Shown here piece after piece: positions 48,359-59,540 of a stretch of 64,000 nucleotides of DNA. Location: positions 1 through 64,000 of the forward strand of contig PUQB01000947.1 of the NCBI GenBank assembly GCA_003024785.1, given 5' to 3'. The number at the start of each line of letters is the position of its first letter. Within the stretch, counting starts at the first letter, position 1. Made by a program: the position numbers and the translations under genes. This DNA is from Selaginella tamariscina. Lineage: Eukaryota > Streptophyta > Lycopodiopsida > Selaginellales > Selaginellaceae. Under the pieces are notes generated by a model. It was not told the DNA's origin. It searched no databases and was given only the letters and a program-made list of their open reading frames with translations.

Positions 48359-50160
48359 TTAGTTAAATGGCAATTGTCTTAACCATTTAGTTGCAGACCA
48401 TTTCTCTCCCTTCACCACTGCGCAACTCCCATGTAAACTATTAGAATCCACGTTCCCATGCAAATTCTGTAAAAGATATAATTATGTATTTATTATTAGT
48501 ATACTAATAATATATTAATAATATAGTGATGTGTGTGTGTACACAGTGTCACCCTTTCTCGGTTTCACACATACTCCTTTCCGAAGCTCACCACCACATT
48601 CACACTCACTATCTCCAACCTTAATTAACATTAACTTATTAATTAAGTATAATTGCACTAATTAGTAATTAATAATTTGCTGACTGACGGACATATAGTT
48701 TCTCCTCCTTCCTCTACATCTGTGAGGATAAGCACTGTTGCCACACGTTGGCCTCCTCGTTTAATATTGTACTACAAGTACAAAGTTATATATATAAATT
48801 TCTTATGTATATATTCACACACACACACATATCACACGCACACGCACGCACGCGCGTGCAGTTACCTCGTCTAAGAAATAGTCGTGATGAGGTTTGTAGT
48901 ATTGATTAGGTTCATACCTGTAGAATATCCACAACTGTTATTATATTATTAAGACAATATTCGTAAATATTATTGACGGGTATACATATTATTTGAAGGA
49001 AATTATCCCCTCAATACTTGAAGCAGCTCTCCATTCTCGGTATGAATCATGGTAAACATTGCTATTCTCTTCTCAATAGCCTTATATATTAAAACACTTC
49101 ACGTCAGTATTACGTTTGCATATAACATGTGTGTGCATGCATGTGTTTGTATTAAATTGCCTTATATCACGTCAATGTTATGTTTGCATATTATATATGT
49201 ACATGTGTACACCACACACACACACACACACCTGAATGAGGGGAGACTTATGGTCCTCGTTGTTTAGAAACATTCCAGTACTAGTGCGAACCTTGCTTTC
49301 AATTCCCTGTTAAAATATTTTAACTTAACAGATATATATTTGTCCACACATGCCTTGCCTGTGTTCGTATCAACTACTGTTGATTTCTGCAATCCCAGCC
49401 CGCAATTGCCATCAAGTAGTCACATTCCTGCAAAACATATATCACATACAACATAAACATGATACATATTAAGTTGTATATGTGTGTGTAATATATAATA
49501 GGGTATTAAGTTGATTTATAAGTACTATGTGTATGTATGGAGCTGTTGATACATGCCTCCGGGCTTAAGAACTTGTGCAGAAGTAAAATCCTAGGTGACC
49601 AGCTAAGAACCTCTGGCTTTACCTGTAATTAAGGTTTAACATATTATTCGTATATGCACATGGATATATAGCAAAACAAACTTACAAATCCTAAACAAAG
49701 AATCCGAGCTTCCTCATGTAAAATGTTCTGTAAATAGATGTGTCTATACGTGTGTGTGTGTGTGTGTCGTCATGCTGTATAAGTGTATAATACATATGCA
49801 TATGCATACATACCGTTGGTGTCTTCAATTCGCATAAGGAACAACAACTGGGAAAAAGCAGCTATCAAAGAAAAAAAGTCAAAAAATATTTACTAAATAA
49901 ATAATTTAATAAATCATCCAATAAGGATATAGTTAATAAAACCGCTAAGTTTTCAGCAAATGCCCAGAAATGGCAAACATATATACATGTAACTATAGAA
50001 CTTCACACAAGATATATAAATGTGTGTGTGTCTATATATATATATATATATGAGCTTACCAAAGCCCATAGCCGCTGTAAAGAATAGTTAACAAAGTGTA
50101 GAGATACCTTGATCCTTTGGGCTTCATTACATTGCCCTTAATTGTATACATTTCCACCAT
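48359..50160 (-). pseudogene. Prolyl 4-hydroxylase copy B, broken
   Basis: The same eleven-exon layout as copy A, with the start codon at 50,160 and TAA at 48,361. The HHDYF and final LHGSCAVV-type exons are present. Exon 3 has lost 11 bases (WHNDEEA region). Exon 5 has the same one-base shift as copy A. Exons 9 and 10 are in frame here (LILTDVEEGGETI, ECGGELRKGVCVKPRKGD), unlike copy A, but exon 10 has lost its LFWSA end and donor. Both GC donors are conserved. Confidence 0.88.
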
Positions 50161-50344
50161 ATGATCTCACTGAAAACTCATAAAATCACATATTTTAATC
50201 AATTAAAAAAAAAAGCATTATAATCATCATATACGTATGTGGGTATATACACACATACATATATATATAATATATACATATATTGACAATCAATACTTCG
50301 GGCTCCACTTAGGCTAATACGGCCCCCTCTTATTCCAATACTAT

Positions 50345-52498
50345 TTAGGCACTCCGCTCCTGCTGTATAAGGAACGACCTCTCACAAGGCAGACACATCC
50401 ACGCACACATCTCCACGCACGTTTACCACAAGAACAATGTATACCTCCACAGCCTCCTGGTTTAAATGTATGGCAAATGCGGCTCTATACGCGAGGCCCA
50501 ATCTGTGTTCCATTCTCTTCCGCACCCAAATTTCTTCTCGTGGACAATCCTCATGCAGGCATACGCGGAGAATAAGCAAGTTCACAACGCCAGGTACATC
50601 TTCGATACGATGCCGCAACAGAACGTTGTCTCATGGAACGCACTCATCTCTGCATACGACCAACACGGGCATATCCAACAGGCAAAGGAGATGTTCGAGA
50701 GGGTGCCCCAGTGGAGCTCTACGTCTTGGAATTCAATGATTACTGCATATGCCCAGAAAGGGCATCTCCGTGAGGCCAGTTACATGTTCGAGAACGCACC
50801 GGAATCTACTGTCGTTTCATGGAACGCGATGAGCACTGCATTTTCGGATCACAGAAGAGTCTCAAATGCAAAGAATGTGTTCGATTCATCGGCCAAGAGA
50901 GATAAAATCTCGTGGAACGCTATGCTAACCGCATATGCCCAATTCGGGCATCTCGAAAGAGCCAACGAGTTCTTCGATAGGACGGCCCAACAAGACATAG
51001 TCTCCTGTACTCGTTACACGAGCGTCTCGATCTCGCCGTTGGGCTGTTCACCGGTATGCCGGAGCACAACGCAGTTACGTACAGTGTGATGCTTCAGATG
51101 TACATTGATCACGGGGATGTCATCCGAGCCGAGGGTCTCTCTATGAACATGTCCAGGCAAGATCCGATGATATGGACCACCATGTTATCGGCATATGCAC
51201 GAAATGGGCATCTCAACAAGTGTATGTATAGATATGTATATACGTACACTAACGTGAGATATCTGCAACAAAGAGAGACGATGTGTCGTGGAACGCACTT
51301 ATCTCAGCGTATGCCCAAAGAGGGCATATCGGAGAGACCGAGCAAGCGAGGAAGATATTTCTGGAAATGCCGAGGAGGGAACTCGTATCGTGGAACACGT
51401 TGTTTTCAGCGTTTGCCCAAGCGGGGCATATCCACTCGGCTAAGGAAGCTTTTGAACGTATGGCCGAGCAAGATACAGTCGCTTACACGACGGTGGTCAC
51501 TATATATGCCCAGAACGGGCACCTCTAAGAAGCTGAAGGGCTGTTCGAGAGACTCCCGGGGAAGGACCTCGTTTCCTGGACTACGATGATAAACGCATAC
51601 GGGTCGAACTGACGCCTTACGGCCGCAAAGAAAATATACAACTTGATGCCGGAGAAGAACGATCTATCACGCGTATAGTCAGAACGGGGAAGTGGATGCT
51701 GGACAGGATGTCATGGTTGTTGCATATGCACAGAATGGACATCTGCAGGAGGCCAAGGAGCTCTTTGATCGCATTCACGTACTCTCATGTCTTGGAACAC
51801 AATGGTTGTTGCTTACGCCCAGGCCGGGCGTGTTGAAGAGGTCAAGAGGGTCTTTGACGCGATACCTGTGTCCTACAACGTGGGATATGGACACAACAAA
51901 CGCCTTGAAGAAGTGAAGATGATGTCGGGGCAATGAAGGAGCGAGATGTGATAACTTGGACTGCGATGGTCTCCTCATGCTTGCACACAACGGACGGCTA
52001 GATGAAGCTGAGAAGTTCTTTGTGGAGATGCCCTTGAGAAACACTGTGTCGTGGAACGCAATCATTGCGGGCAATGCGAGTTCTGGACGGGGTTATGAGG
52101 CACTTAATCACTTATACACTCTTTGCAGCGAAGGCTCTAAGCCAGACGAGGCTACGTTCATTGGGATACTCATGGCCTGCACACATATCGGATCGGTGAT
52201 CGAGGGACAAGAAAAGTTTGTCTCCATGATTGCCGACCACGGATTGTCTCCCTGGAGGGAGCACTTCTGCAGGATGGTCGACGTCTTCGGTCGTGCCGGG
52301 CGGCTCAAGGAAGCAAAGGAGCTGCTGGAGACTATGCCGTTTATGCCGGATGTCAGGGCGTGGCGGTCTTACTCGGGTCCTGTAAGACACAGAGGGATGT
52401 CCAGCTTGGAGCAACCGCTGCAGAGTGTTTTTGGGTTTAGGGTAGCTCCTCCTTATGTAGCTCTCTCAAACATGTCAGTAGCACCGTGCACAAACTAA
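50345..52498 (+). pseudogene. PPR gene copy B, broken
   Basis: It starts inside the N-terminal region (after LRSCCIRNDL), so the first codons and promoter are gone. An in-frame stop replaces Gln just before MYGKCGSIREAQ. Long open stretches follow (IFDTMPQQNVVSWNALISAY and so on) with a frame break near 51,010. The short intron near 51,222-51,270 is recognisable, then further small deletions and stops occur at 51,350-51,960. The end (YVALSNMSVAPCTN) matches copy A. Confidence 0.92.
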
Positions 52499-52584
52499 GA
52501 GGATTGAGGATCGGACAGTAGAGGTTCAAACTTGTAAATCTGACGGTAGAGATTCAAACTTGTATTGTTATTCTCGTAGAAGTC

Positions 52585-52685
52585 AAGTTTATTCTATGCA
52601 TTCTCAACCTTAATGAGAATATCTGTACTGTTATCAACTGCAATCTGAACAGATCCGGTGTTACTAACCACACCGGAGCATATAT
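52585..52685 (-). pseudogene. Lectin 3' remnant, arm B
   Basis: GCATTCTCAACCTTA, TGTTATCAACTGCAATCTGA and ACAGATCCGGTGTTACTA match the end of the intact lectin gene at 34,600-34,680. The remnant stops at GGAGCATATATA and passes directly into sequence 3' of gene X, as in arm A. Confidence 0.75.
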
Positions 52686-52937
52686 AGTCAGTCAATGTTT
52701 TTAAAAAACAGCAGGTGCGTTAATCACTTATTGTTTCAGTGTTGTATATAGTAAATTTTTTATATATGTATGAACACTTGGAGCAACCCTTCTGTTTAAT
52801 ACTTTAATAAAAAAAACAGAAATCCATTACAAGTTGACTACTTAAACAACTCTAGCTCCTCATGTAGTTAAAAGTTATTTTTTGTCCTTGTTGAAGCTGT
52901 GTATTAAATCCTTTAGATCCTAGGCACTTCAACAGTA

Positions 52938-52955
52938 CCTCCCTCCCTCCCTCCC

Positions 52956-53022
<67 letters not shown>
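52938..53022. repeat. CT-TA compound microsatellite
   Basis: CCCT and CT units pass into a TA run. It has no counterpart at the matching place in arm A, so it lies in sequence inserted into arm B. Confidence 0.9.
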
Positions 53023-53084
53023 GTCTATGTGTGTACAATAGGCTTGTGGAAGTTACGATCGATCAACAACTTCCTGCCACTCGT

Positions 53085-53550
53085 GAGGTTTAAAGGATAT
53101 GGAGTCTTGTAAAAAGGCTTGATTCTTCGTAGTGAGCAACAACATATTGAGAAAAGTAAGGCCTTTGAGAAACAAGTTAAACTTCTTCAAAAACAGTGCT
53201 ACAAAAAGGAATCAGAGGTGTGTGTGTTATTGCAATGCAAGTAATGTACGAGTCCTAGACGTACTCAATTGTACATATTGATTGTTAATAATTTGAAAAT
53301 AAATATTTGTATGTATAGTGACTACATATGATATTTTATTGTATGACATATAAGTATATATAATACTGTTTTGTACAGAAATGTTATGTGTAAACCAGGC
53401 AGAGGAGCTTAAGGCTCTTAAGGGCATGTTTCCACCTACATTAAGAGAGGTTGTATAATTAAGAGACATGCAAGAAGCAGGAAAGGAGCTGCGTGATGCA
53501 CGTACTGTGGTTTGGTTGCAGGAGCAAGTTAAATTGTTAACTCATTGAAA
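53085..53550 (+). pseudogene. Exon fragments of a coiled-coil protein
   Basis: LILRSEQQHIEKSKAFEKQV then KLLQKQCYKKESE ends at a GTGTGT donor near 53,218. A second piece after CCAG near 53,402 reads AEELKALKGMFPPTLRE and ends at GTTGTA. A third reads DMQEAGKELRDARTVVWLQE then QVKLLTH and a stop. Heptad-like spacing suggests a coiled coil. The family is unknown. The fragment lies inside arm B, without an arm A counterpart. Confidence 0.5.
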
Positions 53551-53559
53551 AGGTTTCTC

Positions 53560-54490
53560 TCTCTTTAGATTATCAAACTAGCTGTGATGATTAACAGGTG
53601 AAAGAATAAATATAGGAGCAAGTGGTACCGTTATTAAAATCCCATTATGTTAATAATAATATATAATCATATTTAGTTATTAATTCTTTTATATATATAC
53701 ATTTCTATTTGTTAGCTGTAATGCCTACGAGAGAGAGAACAAAAGATAGCAAAAGTGTATATATATATATATAATATATATATATATATCAACGTCAACG
53801 TCTTGTTGACGAAAAACGTGGTGACCAATCCGACAGACAGTTCAGCATGTACCCTATAGGGTTTATTTAACCCCATGTCATAAATTCTTTAAGTTAAGGT
53901 TTGGACGAGTTTATTAGTTAAATTCAACCAGTATATTTTGATAGTCCACTTTACAAAATAAGAAAATAAAGAAGGTTTTTATTATATATATTAAGTAAAA
54001 TATATAATAAAGATTTTAAATTCATAATTAAATTAATTATTATTTTTTATTAATGTAAATTTTAAATTATGTTATTAATACAGAACCTGTCGTTGTGCCA
54101 CTTCAACTTCCAAACTATACGTCCCATCTTCCCTGTGTAATGTTAAGGCATATCTATAGCGTTCTCTTTTATTTCAAATTACGAGTAATATTTATAATTA
54201 AGCGGGTCACATTGGTGTCTTTATTTAACTATAGACCTGGTGTTATTAAAAGACATGTACTAGTTAACTCGTTGTATCTTCTTATTTCTCACTGCATTAA
54301 TATCTTTTGCATATTATTCATATGTAGCGTACGCTAACACGTATACATATGTTACTGTTATGTCTATGTACAAAGACCGAAGAATCCTAGATTCTAAATG
54401 GATGATTATCCAACGTCTGACGTATATTACTACTGTTTTCTCAAGCTTTCATCTTTTTATTTAAACTTGATTATTAAAACAAAGAAAACA
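53560..54490. other. AT-rich insertion in arm B
   Basis: This stretch has no counterpart between gene X and the lectin remnant in arm A. It is AT-rich, with a TA run at 53,758-53,790. No coding sequence was recognised. Confidence 0.5.
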
Positions 54491-54494
54491 AGAG

Positions 54495-55980
54495 TAGATC
54501 AACTTGGTAGAAGCAAAACGTGGCCCTCCTGTTGAGGTTCCGCAATTCGGGAGATTGGCCGAGACAAACAGATAGAAGAGCAGATTTCCCATCTTCAGAC
54601 ATCCCTCTGAAGGACGGTGAAATAACGTAGAACCTGTGCATCAGCTGCTGCAAGGATCCCTCGTTCTAGCTGTACAAGTTTATAGAGAAACTTCGTTGAA
54701 GGTGAGAAGCCTCCGGTGGATGATGAATGTCTATACTCAGAAGCACATGAGCACAACCCTTGATCTGGCGATCTCTCCGAAATAATAATAAGTAGGAGTG
54801 TCTGTGCCGAAAGACGGTATAGTCATCTTGCAGACGCAATCTATCTCTGCAGTTTGTGGTATCTCTCTTGTCCGCCACTGCATCTCCTGGCCAGTTTCCT
54901 GTCTAACAGACTTCAGACACCTCTTACCTAAGGCTTCTAAAGCAGTAGCAGCGGGGATTGAACTGTCATAATCAAACTCTCTGGCAGATGTATAAGAAGT
55001 AATGGTAACCTCTGGAAATTGTATCGCAAGGTCTGCAACAGCAAACTCCGCCCTGTAGACTCTGCTATACCGACGTATCTGCATGCAACATGTCAATCTT
55101 CCTGTGCATCGCATCCATACTCTTGTGCATTCCATCTACCTTCAAATCCATACTCTTGAGCATTCATCTATCCTCAAATCCATACGCATTCCATCCATCT
55201 TCAAATCCATACTATCCATCTTCTTGAAAAGATCCGAAGTTGAAAACGACTTCTTTCCCTTCTTCACTATGTGCAATTGATCTAAATTGCTGCTCTCCTC
55301 TTCCTCTGATGAACTCTCAGAGGAACCTGTTGAAGAAAACTTCGTTAATCTAGAGACATTATCAGAACCTGAACATTATTCTAGACTCTTAAAGACATTA
55401 TCAAAACCTGACCTGGATAATACGTCAAAACAGGAGGCGGAACCTTAGGAGGAGGTAAACCTTCGTACTCAACCCGAATTAATTCAAGGGCTATCGTGAT
55501 AGATATACCTTGCCGCATCTCATCTTCCAGTCTTTTTACACCGGCAACACCAAAAAGACCAATGTCTTTCAAGATAAAAAAATAAAAAAGACAAACGGTA
55601 ACTTAAACAACATAGTTAAAGAACATAATCAAAAAACTACGTACCCAGTAGCTATGTTGGGATTATTGATGCAGACCTTAATCACGTTGATCATAGCACA
55701 CTTGTGGAGGAGAACCGCGATTAAAGCTACAACTTGCCCGGATTTATCCGCTAGGAGTCAAACACAGTAGTCTTTCCTTCCACCTCCACCGTCGATTTCA
55801 GGATAGCTTCACACGTAAGATCATACACAGCCAGCTGCAATGGGTTGTACGTCAGACAGTCACAGTTCCATCCCTGAACAGCTCTGATAGCCCGCTGCTT
55901 AGCTTCCATGTGCGATTCCTCGTTGAGAAGTTGAGGACTTCAAGAGACACAGCAAATCAGAAGCGGCTTTGTTTGAGCAC
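54495..55980 (-). pseudogene. Gene X copy B, broken
   Basis: Exons correspond to copy A: IGLFGVAGVKRLEDEMRQGI and GLPPPKVPPPVLTYYPG are intact. The 11-residue coiled-coil repeats are scrambled by deletions. The globular C-terminal part reads FPEVTITSYTSAREFDYDSS and then carries 33 extra in-frame bases relative to copy A (near 54,870-54,905). Frame breaks occur in the first exons (near 55,760 and 55,930) and after YYYFGEIARS. Confidence 0.88.
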
Positions 55981-56164
55981 TGTGAAATAAATCCATTCAG
56001 AAGAAAATCCCCATAAGAAAAAGACATGCTGCTGCAATGTTTAGCCACGCATGTGAAATAAATCCCCATAAGAAAAATACATATATTTTAAATTTTCATT
56101 ATTAAACTATTAGACAACTTTCTACACAATTATTAAGCAAATGAATCTCAAGTTCATGTCATTC

Positions 56165-56960
56165 TCACTCGCATGATAGCCGATCAAAGTCACGGATACC
56201 GTATCCGTCCAAGAGTGCGTATCTCTGTATCAAACTGCTGCACACCCTGAAACTGTCCGATAGACAACCTCTTTACTGCAACCACCAGTTCGGGCATCAT
56301 CTCAGCCTTGTACGTCGCCCCTAATTCCCCATTTCCTATTAGATAGTCCAACTGAAGTTCCCCGTTGCACGCACCATGTTCTCATATGTGAACCTAAGCT
56401 TATAGTCGTGAATGTCACGACTTCCTTCCTGTGTCCCCCACGCTCTGTCCGAGGTGAAGCACTCCTCGGGACCCTCTGTTTCGTGCATCATCTCAGCCTT
56501 GTACGTCGCCCCTAATTCCCCATTTCCTATTAGATAGTCCACACTGAAGTTCCCCGTTGCACGCACCATGTTCTCATATGTGAACCTGAAGCTTAGAGTC
56601 GTGAATGTCACGACTTCATTCACGACTGTACCAAGACAGCCAGTGCAAACAGCACCACAGAAACCGCACACCCAGACGTGATAGCCACAATTACCAGACT
56701 AAGTCCCCCATGTCTAGGAGACTTAGAGTTCTCCGTGCTGTTCGGTGGAGACTCTCCAGGTCCAACAGACTCTTGCATGTATGGAATCAGGTTACCGGCC
56801 AAAACTGCACATTTCTGTAAGTTCGGGTTCCCCTTGAACATGTTCTCGTTCCCACACAAGTCTCCCACATGTCAAGTACATGTCCACCAAGGCGCCTCGA
56901 GAGTGACAACAGGTTCTTCAGCTCCGGATCATACAACACCCAACTTCCTCTCGCTTTCCA
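56165..56960 (-). pseudogene. LRR receptor kinase fragment, RPK2-like
   Basis: Minus-strand pieces give a juxtamembrane region (MGDLCGNENMFKGNPNLQKC), a transmembrane segment (LVIVAITSGCAVSVVLFALA), then [31 protein letters not shown] and [20 protein letters not shown], the start of the kinase domain as in RPK2/TOAD2. About 180 bp (56,310-56,490 and 56,490-56,616) is tandemly repeated. The kinase stops after the N-lobe and the extracellular LRRs are absent. It abuts the outer end of arm B. Confidence 0.85.
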
Positions 56961-56974
56961 TCTAGAAAAGCCAT

Positions 56975-57995
56975 CTCAATGGTTCTCTGTCCTGCTACTC
57001 TCAATTGACAATGTGTCATAAGGTGTGTTGCACAACAGTCCATCACCCATGACCTTGTCTTTGTGCCAGCTGTAGCTCCCAATGCCTCAGCTACTAATGC
57101 TTCTAGTGAGCATTGAACTTCTTCCTCAATTTCTTCTTTACTCTCAACTTCCTTTACAGCAACATTTTATCTGCTAGTGAGAAAATGATTGATCTCCACC
57201 TCTGGTCCTTCATCACTTTCTTGGCATCATCTTCAACACCAAAGGTGTAGCCTGCACGAATTGGTTCCCAAGTCTCCTCCTCAGCTACAGCCATTGAGCA
57301 CTCTCCTTCACCTTGATTGATCTCCACCGCTAGTTCTTTATCACTTTCTTCAACATCATCTTCAACACCAAAGTGTACCTGCACAGATGAGTTCCCAAGT
57401 CTCCTCCTCAGCTACAGTCATCAAGCACTCTCCTTCACCTTGTTCTTCTTCCCAATATCCCAAGTTATGTTCCTTCTGCAACTTGGGCAACAGCTCTCTT
57501 ATTCTTGTTATTTGTCCACCGTCCTCTTGCTTGGCCTCGACCTTGACCTTGAGTATGCTTGACCGTCCTTGAAACCAAACATCATTGTTGTTTTGGCCTT
57601 GTTATCTTTTCTCTTTCACGCAGCTATCTTGGTTGGATCTTGGGCTGCTGTGGATATTGACGACAAAGCAGCTGATGTTGCTTTCTTGGCCTTCTGCCAT
57701 CGTCGTCGTCTGCTTTCTTCATCCTCATCTGAACTCGACTTTGAAGACTCATCTTCAGAGTCGGCTGGCCTAGGATCTAGCCCTGACACTACATCCCAGA
57801 CTTCCCTCTCTTCAAGAACAGATTGCATTTTCCAAAACCAGATCGTCGAATTCCCCCGGTCAAGCTTGTCAAAGTTCTTCAAGTCCATTTGGTGATGGTC
57901 GCCTCCCGTAACGCGATCACCCTTCATAGCTTGAAAAATTTGCCATCTTGAAAAAGAAATCCCGGTGCTTAAGGCTTTCTTGATCAAGAACCATA
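56975..57995 (-). mobile_element. Copia-type LTR retrotransposon fossil (gag and protease region)
   Basis: The minus strand carries a Copia gag N-terminus (KNFDKLDRGNSTIWFWKMQS, VWDVVSGLDP), a highly acidic stretch, a roughly 125-bp internal tandem duplication (57,180-57,420) and a protease-like segment near 57,000-57,080. No reverse transcriptase, integrase or LTRs are seen. It is a broken, truncated and moderately old remnant with several breaks. Confidence 0.75.
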
Positions 57996-58062
57996 AACCA
58001 TTGGCTCTTTTATACATCGTACATCGTACGGACTGTTAAGCAGATCAACATTTGAGAAGAAT

Positions 58063-58410
58063 AATGGGTACATTCAATCTTCAAATACAAGAGGGAGATT
58101 TTACAGAAGCATGGAAGAAGGCTCAGCAAGGCGTTACAGATAGTGTTGTTTTGCCCATGTATCCGATGTCATACACAACACAGTCTCGGTACCAGTAAAA
58201 CTTGTTGAGTCGGCCGATACCAATACAAAGTGTAGCGAATCGGACGATATCGAACATTCTATGGACTGATGTATCAAGTCCGCCAGTGGCTAGGTTGAGT
58301 TCAGAGGCAAAGAACACAAGAGGATCAAGAATGTTTCGTACTATGAATGCACCTCGGATTTACGGATTGATTCGGATAGCTCCATTGACAAAGTCATTGC
58401 CTCTGTCAGG
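58063..58410 (+). pseudogene. Possible 5' exons of the carrier gene
   Basis: An open stretch from 58,063 reads MGTFNLQIQEGDFTEAWKKA to a stop after TTQSRY. A shifted frame continues as KLVESADTNTKCSESDDIEH and later VSYYECTSDLRIDSDSSIDK, ending at a GTATAC donor near 58,407. It looks like coding sequence with breaks but I cannot match it to carrier repeat 1 with confidence. It may belong to a different gene. Confidence 0.35.
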
Positions 58411-58539
58411 TATACATGTGTGTGTACATGTACACACACATATACACATTTGTACCAAGTACAGACATCATTTTGTTATAACTAACACACACACACGTAT
58501 GGGTCCTATGCAGACACATTTGATCACGTCTCATGACTA

Positions 58540-58607
58540 CCATAAACAGCAATGGAGATATTCTTTGAGATTTGGAATAAAGATGGCTGGCGAGGTCTTT
58601 TTCGAGG

Positions 58608-58682
<75 letters not shown>

Positions 58683-59174
58683 AAGTACGAATGTTATCTA
58701 CAGGAGAATGGGGTGAACTGTATACGTGTTGCACCGTGTAAGGCTATAGATCTGTGCACGTTTGAGATAGTAAAGAAGATAAGGAGCAGGGAAGGTAATC
58801 CTTTTCGTGGGATTGCTGCTCCTATTGCTGGTGGTGCTGCGGGTACGGCTGGTACACTCGCCACATACCCACTTGAGCTCATTCGTACTCGTATTTCCCT
58901 CCAGGTGTGTGTGTGTCTGCACGCACGCGCGTATATATATCTACACACACAAACACACATGGACGACTTTGTTAACAGATAGAATATGTAGTGGAATATA
59001 TTAATTAACGTTTTCTTTGTGAATTAATAATCACACACGCACTCACGCACGCACGCACACACACAGAGTTAATTAATCAAACTTGCTTCTGCAGCCTCAA
59101 AAAGTACACCGGAGCCATGTCATCCATTCTCAAAGTTATTCATGAGGAGGTAGACGCACATAAGTATATATATA

Positions 59175-59206
<32 letters not shown>

Positions 59207-59233
59207 GTCAGGCACTTCATATGTTATACATAG

Positions 59234-59276
<43 letters not shown>

Positions 59277-59430
59277 GAATATATACATATATATACATTC
59301 ATACATACGCAGGGGACTGGGAACAACCTGGTTGAAGCTAGTTCCAGCTGCTGGAATATCTTTTGTCTGTTATGAAGCTGCCCGAAAAGATTGGGAGCTT
59401 GAAGAACAGCGTATCAGGCAGAAAAAATAA
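58540..59430 (+). pseudogene. Mitochondrial carrier family (SLC25) protein, BT1-like, partial
   Basis: Exon pieces read MEIFFEIWNKDGWRGLFRG, NGVNCIRVAPCKAIDLCTFE, AGGAAGTAGTLATYPLELIR (the P-x-E-x-x-R carrier signature with TRISLQ), LKKYTGAMSSILKVIHEE and LGTTWLKLVPAAGISFVCYE, ending at a stop at 59,430. These match repeats 2 and 3 of six-helix inner-membrane carriers, closest by eye to adenine-nucleotide (Brittle1/ADNT-like) carriers. Repeat 1 is not recognisable. Joining the exons requires at least two one-base shifts, and a few residues before GLGTTW are missing. It is probably decayed. It lies 110 bp upstream of the next gene, same strand. Confidence 0.75.
58615..58680. repeat. CT-CA microsatellite
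   Basis: CT units followed by CA units in an intron of the carrier gene. Confidence 0.95.
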
Positions 59431-59540
59431 TAAAAAATAAGTGAGTATATATAAACGTTACGCATATAAATAATACATTTATATAATAAATATAAATATA
59501 TATTTAGTTTGATAATAATAAAACTATGCCACCTATTTTT

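Larger units (their letters stand above)
45900..56160. repeat. Arm B of the large inverted duplication
   Basis: Reverse-complement match of 17,880-28,350 with the same gene order mirrored. It carries many indels: the PPR/P4H intergenic region and PPR 5' end are deleted, the ALDH catalytic exon is lost, and a micro-inversion lies at 47,660-48,036. Beyond the outer end lies an RPK2-like fragment. At the inner end is a GT microsatellite next to the GT90 gene. Confidence 0.93.

Noticed and set aside
18214-55980. X-PPR-P4H-ALDH as a functional gene cluster or new pathway
   Set aside because: The products have unrelated predicted roles and compartments, and the two copies reflect one segmental duplication, not independent conservation of the cluster.
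57569-57895. 108-aa plus-strand secreted protein
   Set aside because: Opposite strand to the Copia gag fossil, which has a clear family match.
58202-58684. 160-aa plus-strand open frame in the carrier gene
   Set aside because: It runs through introns and a CT-CA microsatellite in the wrong frame for the carrier motifs.
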